Below are positions 33,069 to 41,828 of a stretch of 61,737 nucleotides of DNA, piece by piece. This DNA is from Terriglobia bacterium. Its GTDB lineage: Bacteria > Pseudomonadota > Alphaproteobacteria > Acetobacterales > Acetobacteraceae. A model generated the notes under the pieces. That model had not been told where the DNA came from and did no database searches. It was given only the letters and a program-made list of their open reading frames with translations. Position numbers and translations under genes: made by a program. The stretch spans positions 1 to 61,737 of the forward strand of contig JAIMBF010000009.1 in the NCBI GenBank assembly GCA_023511585.1. The letters run 5' to 3'. Numbering within the stretch: position 1 is the stretch's first letter; the number at the start of each line of letters is the position of its first letter.

Positions 33069-35177
33069 ATGGGCAACATCAATCCTTCGGTCGATCTGCA
33101 ATATCATAACGCGGGCCACATCGCGCTGGTGGTGATGGACAATCCCCCGGTGAACGCCCTGAAGCACGAATTGCGCGCAGGCATTGCCGAAGCCCTGGCA
33201 AAAGCGGCTGCCGATCCGGCCGTGGAAGCGGTGGTGCTGACCGGCACCGGGCGCTTCTTTTCTGCCGGGGCCGACATTACCGAATTCAATCAGCCCCGTC
33301 GGTCCCCCACACTGCATGACGTCATCGCCGCGCTGGATGCCATGCAAAAGCCGGTGATTGCCGCCATCAACGGCCAGGCTTTGGGTGGCGGGTGCGAGCT
33401 TGCCTTGGGCTGCCATTTCCGCCTCGCAAGCCCTCATGCGCGCCTGGGATTGCCCGAGATCAAGCTCGGCTTGCTGCCGGGGGCGGGCGGCACGCAGCGT
33501 CTGCCGCGGCTTGCAGGGGTGGAACGTGCGGTGCGCATGATCCTTTCGGGCGAGCCGATTTCCGCTCAAGAAGCCTTGGCTGACGGCATTGTGGATGCGG
33601 TTCTGGAAGGTCCGTTCCCCGATGCTGCCATCGCTTATGCCGAGCGCGTGGTCGCGGAACGGCAGCCGCTGCGCCGCGCCCGAGATCGGGAGGATAAAAT
33701 CGAAGCAGCGCGCCGGGACCCCTCGGTGCTGGATAAGGCCGCAGCGCCCTATCTGCGTCGTGCCCGCGGCGAGCAGGCGCCGGAATTTGCGCTACGGGCG
33801 ATTCGCGGCGCGATCGAAAAACCCTTTGACGAAGGCTTACAGCAAGAGGGCCAGCTCTTTTTGGAGCTGGTGCAGGGCGAACAGTCCAAAGCGCGGCGGC
33901 ACGTCTTTTTTGCCGAACGCGAGGCACTAAAAATCCCCGATATGCCCAAAGACGTGCAGCCCTGGCCGGTGACGCGGGCCGTAGTGATCGGCGCCGGCAC
34001 CATGGGCGGGGGCATTGCCATGTGCTTCGCCAATGTGGGGATTCCGGTAGAGGTCGTGGAAAGCGATCAAGCCGCCCTGACGCGAGGGCTTGAACGTATC
34101 GCAGAGAACTATCGCACCAGCGTTTCTCGCGGCAGCCTGAGTGCGGCGGAAATGGATCGGCGGATGCAGTTCATTTCCGGCACGCTTGATTTTGGGCATG
34201 TCGCGGAAGGCGATGTGGTGATCGAAGCGGTCTTTGAAGAGCTGGATTTGAAGAAGCGCGTGTTCGCCGAGCTCGACCGCTTGGCAAAGCCGGGCGCTTT
34301 GCTGGCCACGAACACGTCGACGCTGGATGTGAACGCCATCGCCGCTGCCACCAAACGGCCCGAAAGCGTGCTCGGCATGCATTTCTTCAGCCCGGCCAAT
34401 GTGATGCGGCTGCTTGAGATCGTCCGCGGCAAGGCCACTTCGCATCAGGCCTTGGCGACGGCTCTTGCGATCGGCAAACAGCTCGGCAAAGTTCCCGTTG
34501 TGGTCGGTGTCTGCGACGGCTTTGTGGGCAACCGGATGCTGGCGCGCCGCACGACCGAGGCCGAGCGGCTGCTTCTGGAGGGCGCGCTGCCGCAAGAAGT
34601 GGATGCCGTGGTTTACGATTTCGGGTTTCCGATGGGGCCTTTCGCGATGTCGGATTTGGCGGGGCTTGACGTCGGCTGGCGCATTCGCAAAGCGCGCGGG
34701 GTAAAAGCGCCGGTCTCCGATGCTCTCTGCGAGGCAGGCCGCTTCGGGCAAAAAACCGGGGCAGGCTATTACCGTTACGAGGGGAGAACGCCTGTTCCCG
34801 ATCCCGAAGTAGAAAGGATTATTGCGGAGGCTTCCGCGCGTGCCGGGATTACAAGACGGAAAATTTCCTCTCAAGAAATTTTGGAGCGCATGATCTATCC
34901 GATGATCAATGAAGGAGCGCGAATCCTGGAAGAGGGGATTGCGATGCGCCCCGGCGATATCGACGTCGTATGGGTCTACGGCTACGGCTGGCCGGCATGG
35001 CGCGGCGGCCCGATGTTTTTCGCCGACAGCGTGGGGCTTCGCCAGATTCGTGATCGGCTCAAAGAATACGCCGAGAGAAGCGGGGATCCGTTGCTGCAAC
35101 CGGCGCCGCTGCTGGAAAAACTTGTTGCGGAAAACAGAGGCTTTGGTTCTCTTGCCCCGCAAAGGCTGGCAACATGA
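33069..35177 (+). CDS. Enoyl-CoA hydratase/3-hydroxyacyl-CoA dehydrogenase fusion (FadB/FadJ-like)
   Basis: A 702-residue bifunctional beta-oxidation enzyme. Residues 1-260 form a crotonase domain (oxyanion holes around [10 protein letters not shown] and [14 protein letters not shown]; the sequence [15 protein letters not shown] carries the catalytic Glu). From about residue 300 an NAD-binding 3-hydroxyacyl-CoA dehydrogenase domain follows ([13 protein letters not shown]), with [11 protein letters not shown] holding the catalytic His, and then the C-terminal helical domains. ATG 33069 after AGGGGGGAAC gives the normal start; the frame open from 32055 is antisense to the thiolase and is rejected. 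It overlaps the CoA ligase start by four bases. Confidence 0.95.
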   Translation: MGNINPSVDLQYHNAGHIALVVMDNPPVNALKHELRAGIAEALAKAAADPAVEAVVLTGTGRFFSAGADITEFNQPRRSPTLHDVIAALDAMQKPVIAAINGQALGGGCELALGCHFRLASPHARLGLPEIKLGLLPGAGGTQRLPRLAGVERAVRMILSGEPISAQEALADGIVDAVLEGPFPDAAIAYAERVVAERQPLRRARDREDKIEAARRDPSVLDKAAAPYLRRARGEQAPEFALRAIRGAIEKPFDEGLQQEGQLFLELVQGEQSKARRHVFFAEREALKIPDMPKDVQPWPVTRAVVIGAGTMGGGIAMCFANVGIPVEVVESDQAALTRGLERIAENYRTSVSRGSLSAAEMDRRMQFISGTLDFGHVAEGDVVIEAVFEELDLKKRVFAELDRLAKPGALLATNTSTLDVNAIAAATKRPESVLGMHFFSPANVMRLLEIVRGKATSHQALATALAIGKQLGKVPVVVGVCDGFVGNRMLARRTTEAERLLLEGALPQEVDAVVYDFGFPMGPFAMSDLAGLDVGWRIRKARGVKAPVSDALCEAGRFGQKTGAGYYRYEGRTPVPDPEVERIIAEASARAGITRRKISSQEILERMIYPMINEGARILEEGIAMRPGDIDVVWVYGYGWPAWRGGPMFFADSVGLRQIRDRLKEYAERSGDPLLQPAPLLEKLVAENRGFGSLAPQRLAT

Positions 35178-36838
35178 GCACGCGTCCGTTTCCTTGGGAG
35201 AAATCCTACCCTCCGGGTCTCGACTGGGGAACGCCCATCCGCACGAGCAGTATTCCCGAGTTCTGCGAAGCTGCCGTGGAACGCTTCGGCGCGCGCCCGG
35301 CGATAGAGTTCAACGATGTCGAAATTCGTTATACCGAGATCAAGGAGCAGGTGGCGCGGGGAGCGGCCGGACTAGCAGCCATGGGCGTGGGGCCGGGCGT
35401 TTCGGTCGCTTTGTATCTGCCGAACGTTCCCTATCACCCCATCAGTTTTTTTGCCGTTCTGCATGCCGGAGGACGAGTTGTTCATCTGAGCCCGCTCGAT
35501 GCACCGCGGATGCTGCGCTTCAAGCTCGAAGATAGCGAGGCGCGGATTCTCATTACGGTGAATTTGCCGCCTTTGCTGCAGAATGCGGAACACTTGCTTG
35601 CCCAGGGCTTGATTGACCGCTTGATTGTCGGTGAGATTGAGCGCTTTGGTGGGCATCCCGCGGCCCTGCCATTGCCGAGTGAGGCAATCCCCTTTGCGCG
35701 GCTTCTCGAGGCGCCGCCAGCGGCGCGCTATCCTTCCGTAACCGCGCAAGACGTGGCGGTATTGCAATATACAGGCGGAACTACCGGCTTGCCCAAAGCG
35801 GCAATGCTTACGCATGCCAATCTCACGGCAGCGGTTTCGATGTACGAGACATGGGCCAATGCCACCGGACGTGCCGTGGATGAAAAAGATAGCGTGGTCT
35901 GCTATCTGCCGCTGTTTCATATCTATGGATTAACCGCGGTTTTTCTCACGGCGTTTCATCGGGGGGCAAAGCTTTTGCTGCGTTTGCGTTTTGACGCCGA
36001 GAGCGCCCTGCGCGATATCGAAATCAAACGCGCGACGTTCTTTCCGGGCGTGCCGACGATGTGGATTGCGCTTGCATCACATCCGGACATCCGCAAACGT
36101 GATTTTTCCTCATTGCGAGCTATTAGCTCCGGCGGCGCCCCCCTTCCTACGGAAGTTGCGGAAAAACTGGAACATTTGACCGGGCATCGGCTTGGCGGCG
36201 GCTGGGGCATGACGGAGACCTCACCCGCCGGCACCAATCTTTTGCCTGGACAAGCCAATGCGCCGGGCCTTATCGGCCTGCCGCTGCCGGGGATTGAAAT
36301 GCAGGTGGTGGCACTGGATGATCCGCGAAAAATCCTGCCTCCCGGCGAGAAAGGGGAGTTCCGGATCCGCGGTTTGAACGTCACGCCGGGCTACTGGAAG
36401 CGACAGGAAGAAAACGAAACGGCTTTTGTAGACGGCTATTTTCTTACCGGCGATGTGGGTTATATGGACGAAAACGGCTTTTTCTATCTCGTTGATCGCA
36501 AGAAGGATATGATTATTTCCGGAGGGTTTAACGTCTATCCGACAGTCATCGAGCAAGCGATCTACGAACACCCAAGTGTCGAAGAAGTCATCGTCATCGG
36601 AATTCCTGATTCCTATCGCGGCGAAGTCGCCAAAGCTTTCATCAAACTGCATGAAGGCGCCAAGGAGTTCAGCCTTGAGGAACTGCAAGCGTTTCTGGCG
36701 GACAAGCTTGGCAGGCATGAAATACCCGCAGCGCTGGAATTTCGGAGCGCGCTTCCAAAAACCCCGGTCGGCAAGCTTTCGCGCAAGGAACTGGTTGAAG
36801 AAGAACGCGAGCGGGCAAAGAAGACCTTGGCGATGTAA
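35174..36838 (+). CDS. Long-chain fatty acid-CoA ligase (ANL superfamily)
   Basis: A 554-residue acyl-activating enzyme forming acyl-AMP and then acyl-CoA. The AMP/P-loop motif is YTGGTTGLPKAAMLTH, followed by GWGMTETSPAG (A5), YFLTGDVGYMDENGF (A7) and the C-terminal KTPVGKLSRKEL with the catalytic Lys. No signal peptide or membrane segment is seen. Start overlaps the preceding gene (ATGA), so it belongs to the 33-40 kb operon. Exact chain length or aromatic substrate cannot be read from the sequence. Confidence 0.93.
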   Translation: MSTRPFPWEKSYPPGLDWGTPIRTSSIPEFCEAAVERFGARPAIEFNDVEIRYTEIKEQVARGAAGLAAMGVGPGVSVALYLPNVPYHPISFFAVLHAGGRVVHLSPLDAPRMLRFKLEDSEARILITVNLPPLLQNAEHLLAQGLIDRLIVGEIERFGGHPAALPLPSEAIPFARLLEAPPAARYPSVTAQDVAVLQYTGGTTGLPKAAMLTHANLTAAVSMYETWANATGRAVDEKDSVVCYLPLFHIYGLTAVFLTAFHRGAKLLLRLRFDAESALRDIEIKRATFFPGVPTMWIALASHPDIRKRDFSSLRAISSGGAPLPTEVAEKLEHLTGHRLGGGWGMTETSPAGTNLLPGQANAPGLIGLPLPGIEMQVVALDDPRKILPPGEKGEFRIRGLNVTPGYWKRQEENETAFVDGYFLTGDVGYMDENGFFYLVDRKKDMIISGGFNVYPTVIEQAIYEHPSVEEVIVIGIPDSYRGEVAKAFIKLHEGAKEFSLEELQAFLADKLGRHEIPAALEFRSALPKTPVGKLSRKELVEEERERAKKTLAM

Positions 36839-36855
36839 CAAAAGGGCAGAGCATT

Positions 36856-38037
36856 ATGGTAGAAGCGGTCATTGTTTCAGCGGCACGAACAGCAATCGGC
36901 AAAGCTGGCCGCGGTGCCTTTAACCTGACGCATGGCGCTGATCTCGGCGGGCATGTCATCAGCCATGCTGTGGCGCGTGCCGGTATCGAGCCGGCCGAGG
37001 TGGAAGATGTGGTGATGGGATGCGCCATGCCCGAGGGGGCAACTGGCGGCAACATCGCGCGACAGGCGGCATTGCGTGCCGGTCTGCCGGTGACAGTCTC
37101 GGCGATGACGGTGAATCGCTTTTGTTCCTCCGGGTTGCAGGCAATTGCGATAGCCGCTGGCCGCGTCGTTAACGATGACGTGCCGATTGCTGTCGCGGGC
37201 GGTCTCGAATCGATTAGCTTGGTGCAAGAAAATCAGAACCGTCATTATTATCGCAATGCCTGGCTTGATGAACACAAGCCCGAGATTTATTTAACCATGA
37301 TCGAAACCGCCGATATTGTTGCGCGCCGTTACGGAATATCCCGTGAAGCGCAAGACGAATATGCGCTGCAGAGTCAGCTCCGCACGGCGGCTGCGCAACA
37401 GGCGGGACGATTCGATGATGAAATCGTGCCGATGACGACGGTGAAAGCCGTAACGAACAAAGAGACCGGGGAAACTCACCACCAGCAGATCACGATAGAC
37501 CGTGACGAATGCAACCGGCCGGATACGACTTTGGAGGGCTTGGCGAAGCTAAAGCCCGTTCGGGGAGAAAATGAATTCATCACTGCCGGTAACGCAAGCC
37601 AGTTGTCGGACGGCGCGGCGGCGGTGGTAGTGATGTCCGATAAGGAAGCCGAACGGCGCGGCCTTACGCCGCTTGGCGTGTTTCGAAAATTTGTGGTCGC
37701 TGGTTGCGAACCGGACGAGATGGGAATTGGACCGGTGTTTGCAGTACCCCGTCTGCTGGAGCGCACGGGATTGAAAATGGATGACATCGATCTTTGGGAG
37801 CTCAACGAAGCCTTTGCGTGCCAGGTTCTCTATTGCCGCGATAGGCTGGGAATTCCGAATGAAATTTTGAATGTGGACGGCGGTTCCATTTCGATCGGGC
37901 ATCCTTATGGGATGAGCGGGGCTCGCATGAGCATGCATGCGTTGTTTGAGGGCAAACGGCGCAAGGCAAAACGAGCGGTAATTACCATGTGTATCGGCGG
38001 CGGCATGGGTGCCGCGGGTTTGCTGGAAATTGTGTGA
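36856..38037 (+). CDS. Acetyl-CoA C-acyltransferase (thiolase)
   Basis: A 393-residue thiolase completing the plus-strand beta-oxidation operon. Active-site Cys in NRFCSSGLQAI, His in GGSISIGHPYGMSG, Cys in TMCIGGGMGAAG. The HPYGMSG form (instead of HPLG) is common in thiolases acting on medium or branched acyl chains. Begins 17 bases after the CoA ligase and ends 11 bases before the acyl-CoA dehydrogenase. Confidence 0.93.
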   Translation: MVEAVIVSAARTAIGKAGRGAFNLTHGADLGGHVISHAVARAGIEPAEVEDVVMGCAMPEGATGGNIARQAALRAGLPVTVSAMTVNRFCSSGLQAIAIAAGRVVNDDVPIAVAGGLESISLVQENQNRHYYRNAWLDEHKPEIYLTMIETADIVARRYGISREAQDEYALQSQLRTAAAQQAGRFDDEIVPMTTVKAVTNKETGETHHQQITIDRDECNRPDTTLEGLAKLKPVRGENEFITAGNASQLSDGAAAVVVMSDKEAERRGLTPLGVFRKFVVAGCEPDEMGIGPVFAVPRLLERTGLKMDDIDLWELNEAFACQVLYCRDRLGIPNEILNVDGGSISIGHPYGMSGARMSMHALFEGKRRKAKRAVITMCIGGGMGAAGLLEIV

Positions 38038-38048
38038 GGGAGGGAAGT

Positions 38049-39248
38049 ATGGATCTAAGCTTTACCCCCGAGGAATTAGCCTTTCGCGAGAAGGCAAGGC
38101 AATTTTTCCGAACCGAAATACCGCAGGCCATACGCGATAAGGTGGCCGAGGGGCGGCATCTCTCGCGCGACGATATTGTGACGGCGCATCGTATTATGAA
38201 CGCGCACGGTTGGGCGGTTCCGCATTGGCCACGCGAATGGGGCGGCCAGGATTGGAGCCCCGTTCAGATCTACTTTTACCAAGACGAAATGCAACAAGCT
38301 TGCGTGCCGCCGCCCTTGCCGTTCAATGTCAATATGGTGGGCCCGGTCATTGCCGCCTTCGGAAATGAAGCCCAGAAAAACTACTTTTTGCCCAAAATCG
38401 CCAATATCGACCTATGGTTCTGTCAAGGCTTCTCGGAGCCGGGAGCGGGCTCGGATTTGGCTTCGTTGCGTACCTCGGCAAAGCGCGTCAACGGCTATTA
38501 CGTGGTCAATGGCCAGAAGACATGGACCACACTGGCGCAATATGCCGACTGGATCTTCTGCCTTGTACGAACAGACCCTTCTGCGAAAAAACAGGAAGGG
38601 ATTTCATTTCTGTTGATTGATATGAAAAGCCCCGGCATCACCGTGCGCCCGATTCAAACAATTGACGGGGGACGGGAAATCAACGAAGTTTTCTTTGATG
38701 ATGTCAAGGTCCCTGTCGAGAACCTCGTTGGCGAGGAGAACAAGGGTTGGGACTATGCGAAATTTCTTCTCAGCAACGAACGAACGGGCATTGCGCGGGT
38801 CGGTATATCGAAGGAGCGCATCCGGCGTATCAAGCAGCTTGCTGCCGCGGAACGCATCGGGGATATTCCTCTTATCGAGGATCGGCGCTTTCGCGAGAAG
38901 CTTGTCGCGGTTGAAATTGAGTTGAAGGCCCTCGAAATGACCCAGCTCCGTATTGTCGCGGCAGAGCGAAACCGGCCGAAGGGTAAACCGGATCCCGCTT
39001 CGTCTATCCTGAAAATCAAAGGCTCCGAAATCCAGCAAGCGACAACGGAACTGCTTATGGACGTGGTCGGCCCCTACGTGCTGCCGTATCGTGAAGAACG
39101 CGAAGACGGTTGGAACGAGCCCCCGATTGGTCCGGATTATGCCGCCGCGGCTGCGCCGACTTACTTCAACTGGCGCAAAATCTCGATCTACGGGGGTTCG
39201 AACGAGATACAACGCAATATTATCGCAAAAGCAATTCTGGGGCTCTGA
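38049..39248 (+). CDS. Acyl-CoA dehydrogenase 1 of the plus-strand cluster
   Basis: A 399-residue FAD enzyme oxidising an acyl-CoA to the enoyl-CoA. It shows the N-terminal helical domain (FTPEELAFREKARQFFR), the FAD/substrate motif FCQGFSEPGAGSDLASL, WTTLAQYADW, and the C-terminal ISIYGGSNEIQRNIIAKAILGL. ATG 38049 with AGGGAAGT upstream is used; the frame from 37989 would overlap the thiolase. Paired with a second dehydrogenase 8 bases downstream, as in heterodimeric (alpha2-beta2) acyl-CoA dehydrogenases of steroid and branched-chain pathways; that pairing is inference. Confidence 0.93.
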   Translation: MDLSFTPEELAFREKARQFFRTEIPQAIRDKVAEGRHLSRDDIVTAHRIMNAHGWAVPHWPREWGGQDWSPVQIYFYQDEMQQACVPPPLPFNVNMVGPVIAAFGNEAQKNYFLPKIANIDLWFCQGFSEPGAGSDLASLRTSAKRVNGYYVVNGQKTWTTLAQYADWIFCLVRTDPSAKKQEGISFLLIDMKSPGITVRPIQTIDGGREINEVFFDDVKVPVENLVGEENKGWDYAKFLLSNERTGIARVGISKERIRRIKQLAAAERIGDIPLIEDRRFREKLVAVEIELKALEMTQLRIVAAERNRPKGKPDPASSILKIKGSEIQQATTELLMDVVGPYVLPYREEREDGWNEPPIGPDYAAAAAPTYFNWRKISIYGGSNEIQRNIIAKAILGL

Positions 39249-39255
39249 GAGACTG

Positions 39256-40404
39256 ATGGACTTTGAATTTACCGAGGAGCAACGCCTCCTGAAAGAAAGC
39301 GTTGATCGCTTCATTACCGCCGAATACGGTTTTGAGCAGCGCAAACAATACGCGAAAGAACGCGACGGATGGAGCCGTGCCGTCTGGCGTCGGTTTGCCG
39401 AACTCGGGCTGCTCGGTTTGCCGTTTTCGGAAACTCACGGCGGGTTCGGGCGTGGCCCTGTCGAGTTGATGATCGTTATGGAAGCGTTTGGACGCGCCTT
39501 GGTGTTGGAGCCTTATTTTAGTACCATAGTGCTCGGGAGCAAAGCGCTGGGCCGGGCGCTTTCCTCCGATCTCCAGGCATCGCTTATTCCGCAAATTGTG
39601 GCCGGAGAGATGACGCTCGGCTTCGCCTGGATGGAGCGGCAGTCCCGCTATAACCATGCGGATATCAAAACGACAGCGAAAAAAGACGGCTCTGGCTGGC
39701 GTTTGAGCGGCGAAAAGACGCTGGTGTCGCACGGGGATTCCGCCGATAAATTGATTGTAACGGCGCGTGTTGGCGGTGCGCAGCGTGATCGCGAAGGGAT
39801 CGGCGTGTTTCTTGTGGACGCCAAGGCTGAGGGGGTCGAGCGACGCGGCTACCCGACCCAAGACGGGTTGCGTGCTGCGGAAATTGCTTTCAATAATGTG
39901 CGTCTTGATGATATCGATCTTCTGGCAGCGCCCGAGCAGGGCTACGCGTTTGTGGCGGAGATGATCGATGCGGCCACGGCTGCGCTCTGCGCCGAAGCCG
40001 TCGGCGTGATGTCGGTGATGCAAGAAACCACCGTCGAATATCTGAAAACGCGCCAGCAGTTCGGCCGGCCGATCGGTCAATTTCAGGTGTTGCAGCACCG
40101 CGCCGTGGATATGCTGATTGCACTGGAACAAGCGAGAAGCATGGCAATCTACGCCACGATGATGGTGGAAGAAGAAAACCCAACCGAACGGCGGCGCGCG
40201 ATGTGTGCAGCCAAAGCCCAAATTGGTCGGTCAGGCCGTAAAATCGGCGAGGAGGCTATCCAACTGCACGGCGGGATCGGTATGACCATGGAATATAAGG
40301 TCGGGCATTATTTTAAGCGTATGACGATGCTGGATCGCCAATTCGGTGACGCCGAGTTTCACATCGCGGCGCTTGCAGATATGGGAGGCTTGATATCGGC
40401 CTGA
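39256..40404 (+). CDS. Acyl-CoA dehydrogenase 2 of the plus-strand cluster
   Basis: A 382-residue acyl-CoA dehydrogenase-family protein. It has DFEFTEEQRLLKESVDRF at the N-terminus, LGFAWMERQSRYNHADI in place of the canonical FAD-binding TEPxAGSD stretch, and a C-terminal EEAIQLHGGIGMTMEYKVGHY. The lack of the usual TEP..GSD and of an obvious catalytic Glu suggests it may be the partner subunit of a heteromeric enzyme with the preceding gene. The ATG at 39256 gives normal length. It is the last gene of the operon, convergent with the monooxygenase-like gene. Confidence 0.9.
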   Translation: MDFEFTEEQRLLKESVDRFITAEYGFEQRKQYAKERDGWSRAVWRRFAELGLLGLPFSETHGGFGRGPVELMIVMEAFGRALVLEPYFSTIVLGSKALGRALSSDLQASLIPQIVAGEMTLGFAWMERQSRYNHADIKTTAKKDGSGWRLSGEKTLVSHGDSADKLIVTARVGGAQRDREGIGVFLVDAKAEGVERRGYPTQDGLRAAEIAFNNVRLDDIDLLAAPEQGYAFVAEMIDAATAALCAEAVGVMSVMQETTVEYLKTRQQFGRPIGQFQVLQHRAVDMLIALEQARSMAIYATMMVEEENPTERRRAMCAAKAQIGRSGRKIGEEAIQLHGGIGMTMEYKVGHYFKRMTMLDRQFGDAEFHIAALADMGGLISA

Positions 40405-40432
40405 ACGCGGCTCGGTAAATTTCCCAAGGCCG

Positions 40433-41635
40433 CTATAGGAACGCGTTCACCGGCGTGAGGCCCAGATAGAACTGGCCGCCGGTTTCAAAATGCGCGCGCC
40501 GACCCTGGACTTGCTGACTTACGGTGTTGATATCACGGAGCCGACGCTCGAAGGGCTGGCTTTCAAAAATCGCAGTGGCGCCCGCTTCGTGGTAGATCCG
40601 CGCGGCCACCTCTCGCGCTTCGTGAATGGCGTAGGTAGACGCCAAGCGGATCCGTATACGATGCGCCATGGTGATGGGCTCTCCATGCTGTACCCACTCC
40701 CAGGCATTGCGCAGGGAATCGATGAGGTAGCTACGCGCTGCGCCTAAGCGCGCCTCGGCAAGCCCGACCTCACATTGAACAGCGGCATTGTCGCGGAGCG
40801 TTTGCTTGACTTCGCGAGGAGATTTGGTGCATGCGAGAGTCTCGAAAGTATCAAGCATAGCGCGCGCTATTCCGAGCGCTACTGCGGCAAAGCTCGCAGC
40901 AAAAATCTGATGCGTGGATAAGCTGTAAAGCGGGCCGGAGCAGCGGCGCTCGGCTGGTAAATCGCGTATCGCAGAAAATTCTTCAGGGACGAAAAGATTC
41001 TCTATGGAATACGTGTCACTTCCGGTTCCACGCAGCCCCATGACTCGCCAAACATCGACAGTGCGCGCTTCGGATTTTGGAAACAGCATGGTGCGCTCGA
41101 CAGGGGCGCCGTCAGGGCCGGTACGGATACTACCATCCGGTTCGATCACGCGACAGTGTCCGCCAAGCCATGTCGCATGCCGGATGCCGCTGGCAAACTG
41201 CCAGGTTCCGTTGACAATGTATCCGCCTTTCGTCACGCGGGCCTGTCCCGCAGCGCCCGCGCCCCATGCCAGGACTGCTCGCGGATCTGTGCCGAAGATT
41301 TGCCATGCGGAATCGTGAGGGAGATAAGCCGCAATCATCGAAGAACCGGAGCCCTGGCCAAGGCACCATGCCGTGCTGGCATCCGCCATGGCAATGGCTT
41401 CGATCATTTCCACGTAACTCACGGGATCCGCTTCTTCACCGCCGGCACTTGCGGGAATCAAGAGACGAAACAGCCGAGCTTCGTGCAAAGCGTTCAGCAC
41501 ATCGTCGGTGAGCTCCCGTGCTGCCTCAATGCGTAGCGCGGCCGCTTCAATGAGCGGGCGGAGGGTACGCGCGCGATCTGCCCAAGTGAGCACGGAAGAA
41601 CCGGAGCTCAACGAAGCCATTTCCTGCGAATCCAT
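40433..41635 (-). CDS. Acyl-CoA dehydrogenase-fold flavin-dependent monooxygenase (HsaA/DszC-like)
   Basis: About 400 residues of acyl-CoA dehydrogenase fold but of the class D flavoprotein hydroxylase type. Visible are ALHEARLFRLLIPASAGGEE, DASTAWCLGQGSGSS, GGYIVNGTWQFASGIRHATW and VMGLRGTGSDTY. Such proteins use reduced flavin from a partner reductase to hydroxylate aromatic or sulfur compounds. ATG 41635 is chosen, with ATG 41647 also possible; a frame to 41767 includes an unlikely N-terminus. No flavin reductase is adjacent. It sits downstream of the minus-strand beta-oxidation cluster with a gap of about 190 bases, so it may be separately transcribed. Confidence 0.82.
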   Translation of the reverse strand: MDSQEMASLSSGSSVLTWADRARTLRPLIEAAALRIEAARELTDDVLNALHEARLFRLLIPASAGGEEADPVSYVEMIEAIAMADASTAWCLGQGSGSSMIAAYLPHDSAWQIFGTDPRAVLAWGAGAAGQARVTKGGYIVNGTWQFASGIRHATWLGGHCRVIEPDGSIRTGPDGAPVERTMLFPKSEARTVDVWRVMGLRGTGSDTYSIENLFVPEEFSAIRDLPAERRCSGPLYSLSTHQIFAASFAAVALGIARAMLDTFETLACTKSPREVKQTLRDNAAVQCEVGLAEARLGAARSYLIDSLRNAWEWVQHGEPITMAHRIRIRLASTYAIHEAREVAARIYHEAGATAIFESQPFERRLRDINTVSQQVQGRRAHFETGGQFYLGLTPVNAFL

Positions 41636-41828
41636 CGGCTGCCTCATCTCTTGCTGCTGCCCGTGATAATGCTGCCAAGTTAGCGCCCGGGGCAAGGCTA
41701 TGCCAGTGCCCCGAATCGCAAAACGGGCGTTACCCGGGCAAATGTCTGCGCAAGGAAGAGCCGGCAATGGTGGCGGCCCGATGCGGCGCTTAATCCAGAA
41801 TGGCTTTTGCCGGCCCGGCAGACAAAAC

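Noticed and set aside
32055-35177. A 1040-residue protein ending in the hydratase/dehydrogenase fusion
   Set aside because: The first 338 residues are antisense to the PcaF-like thiolase; the proper start with a ribosome-binding site is at 33069.
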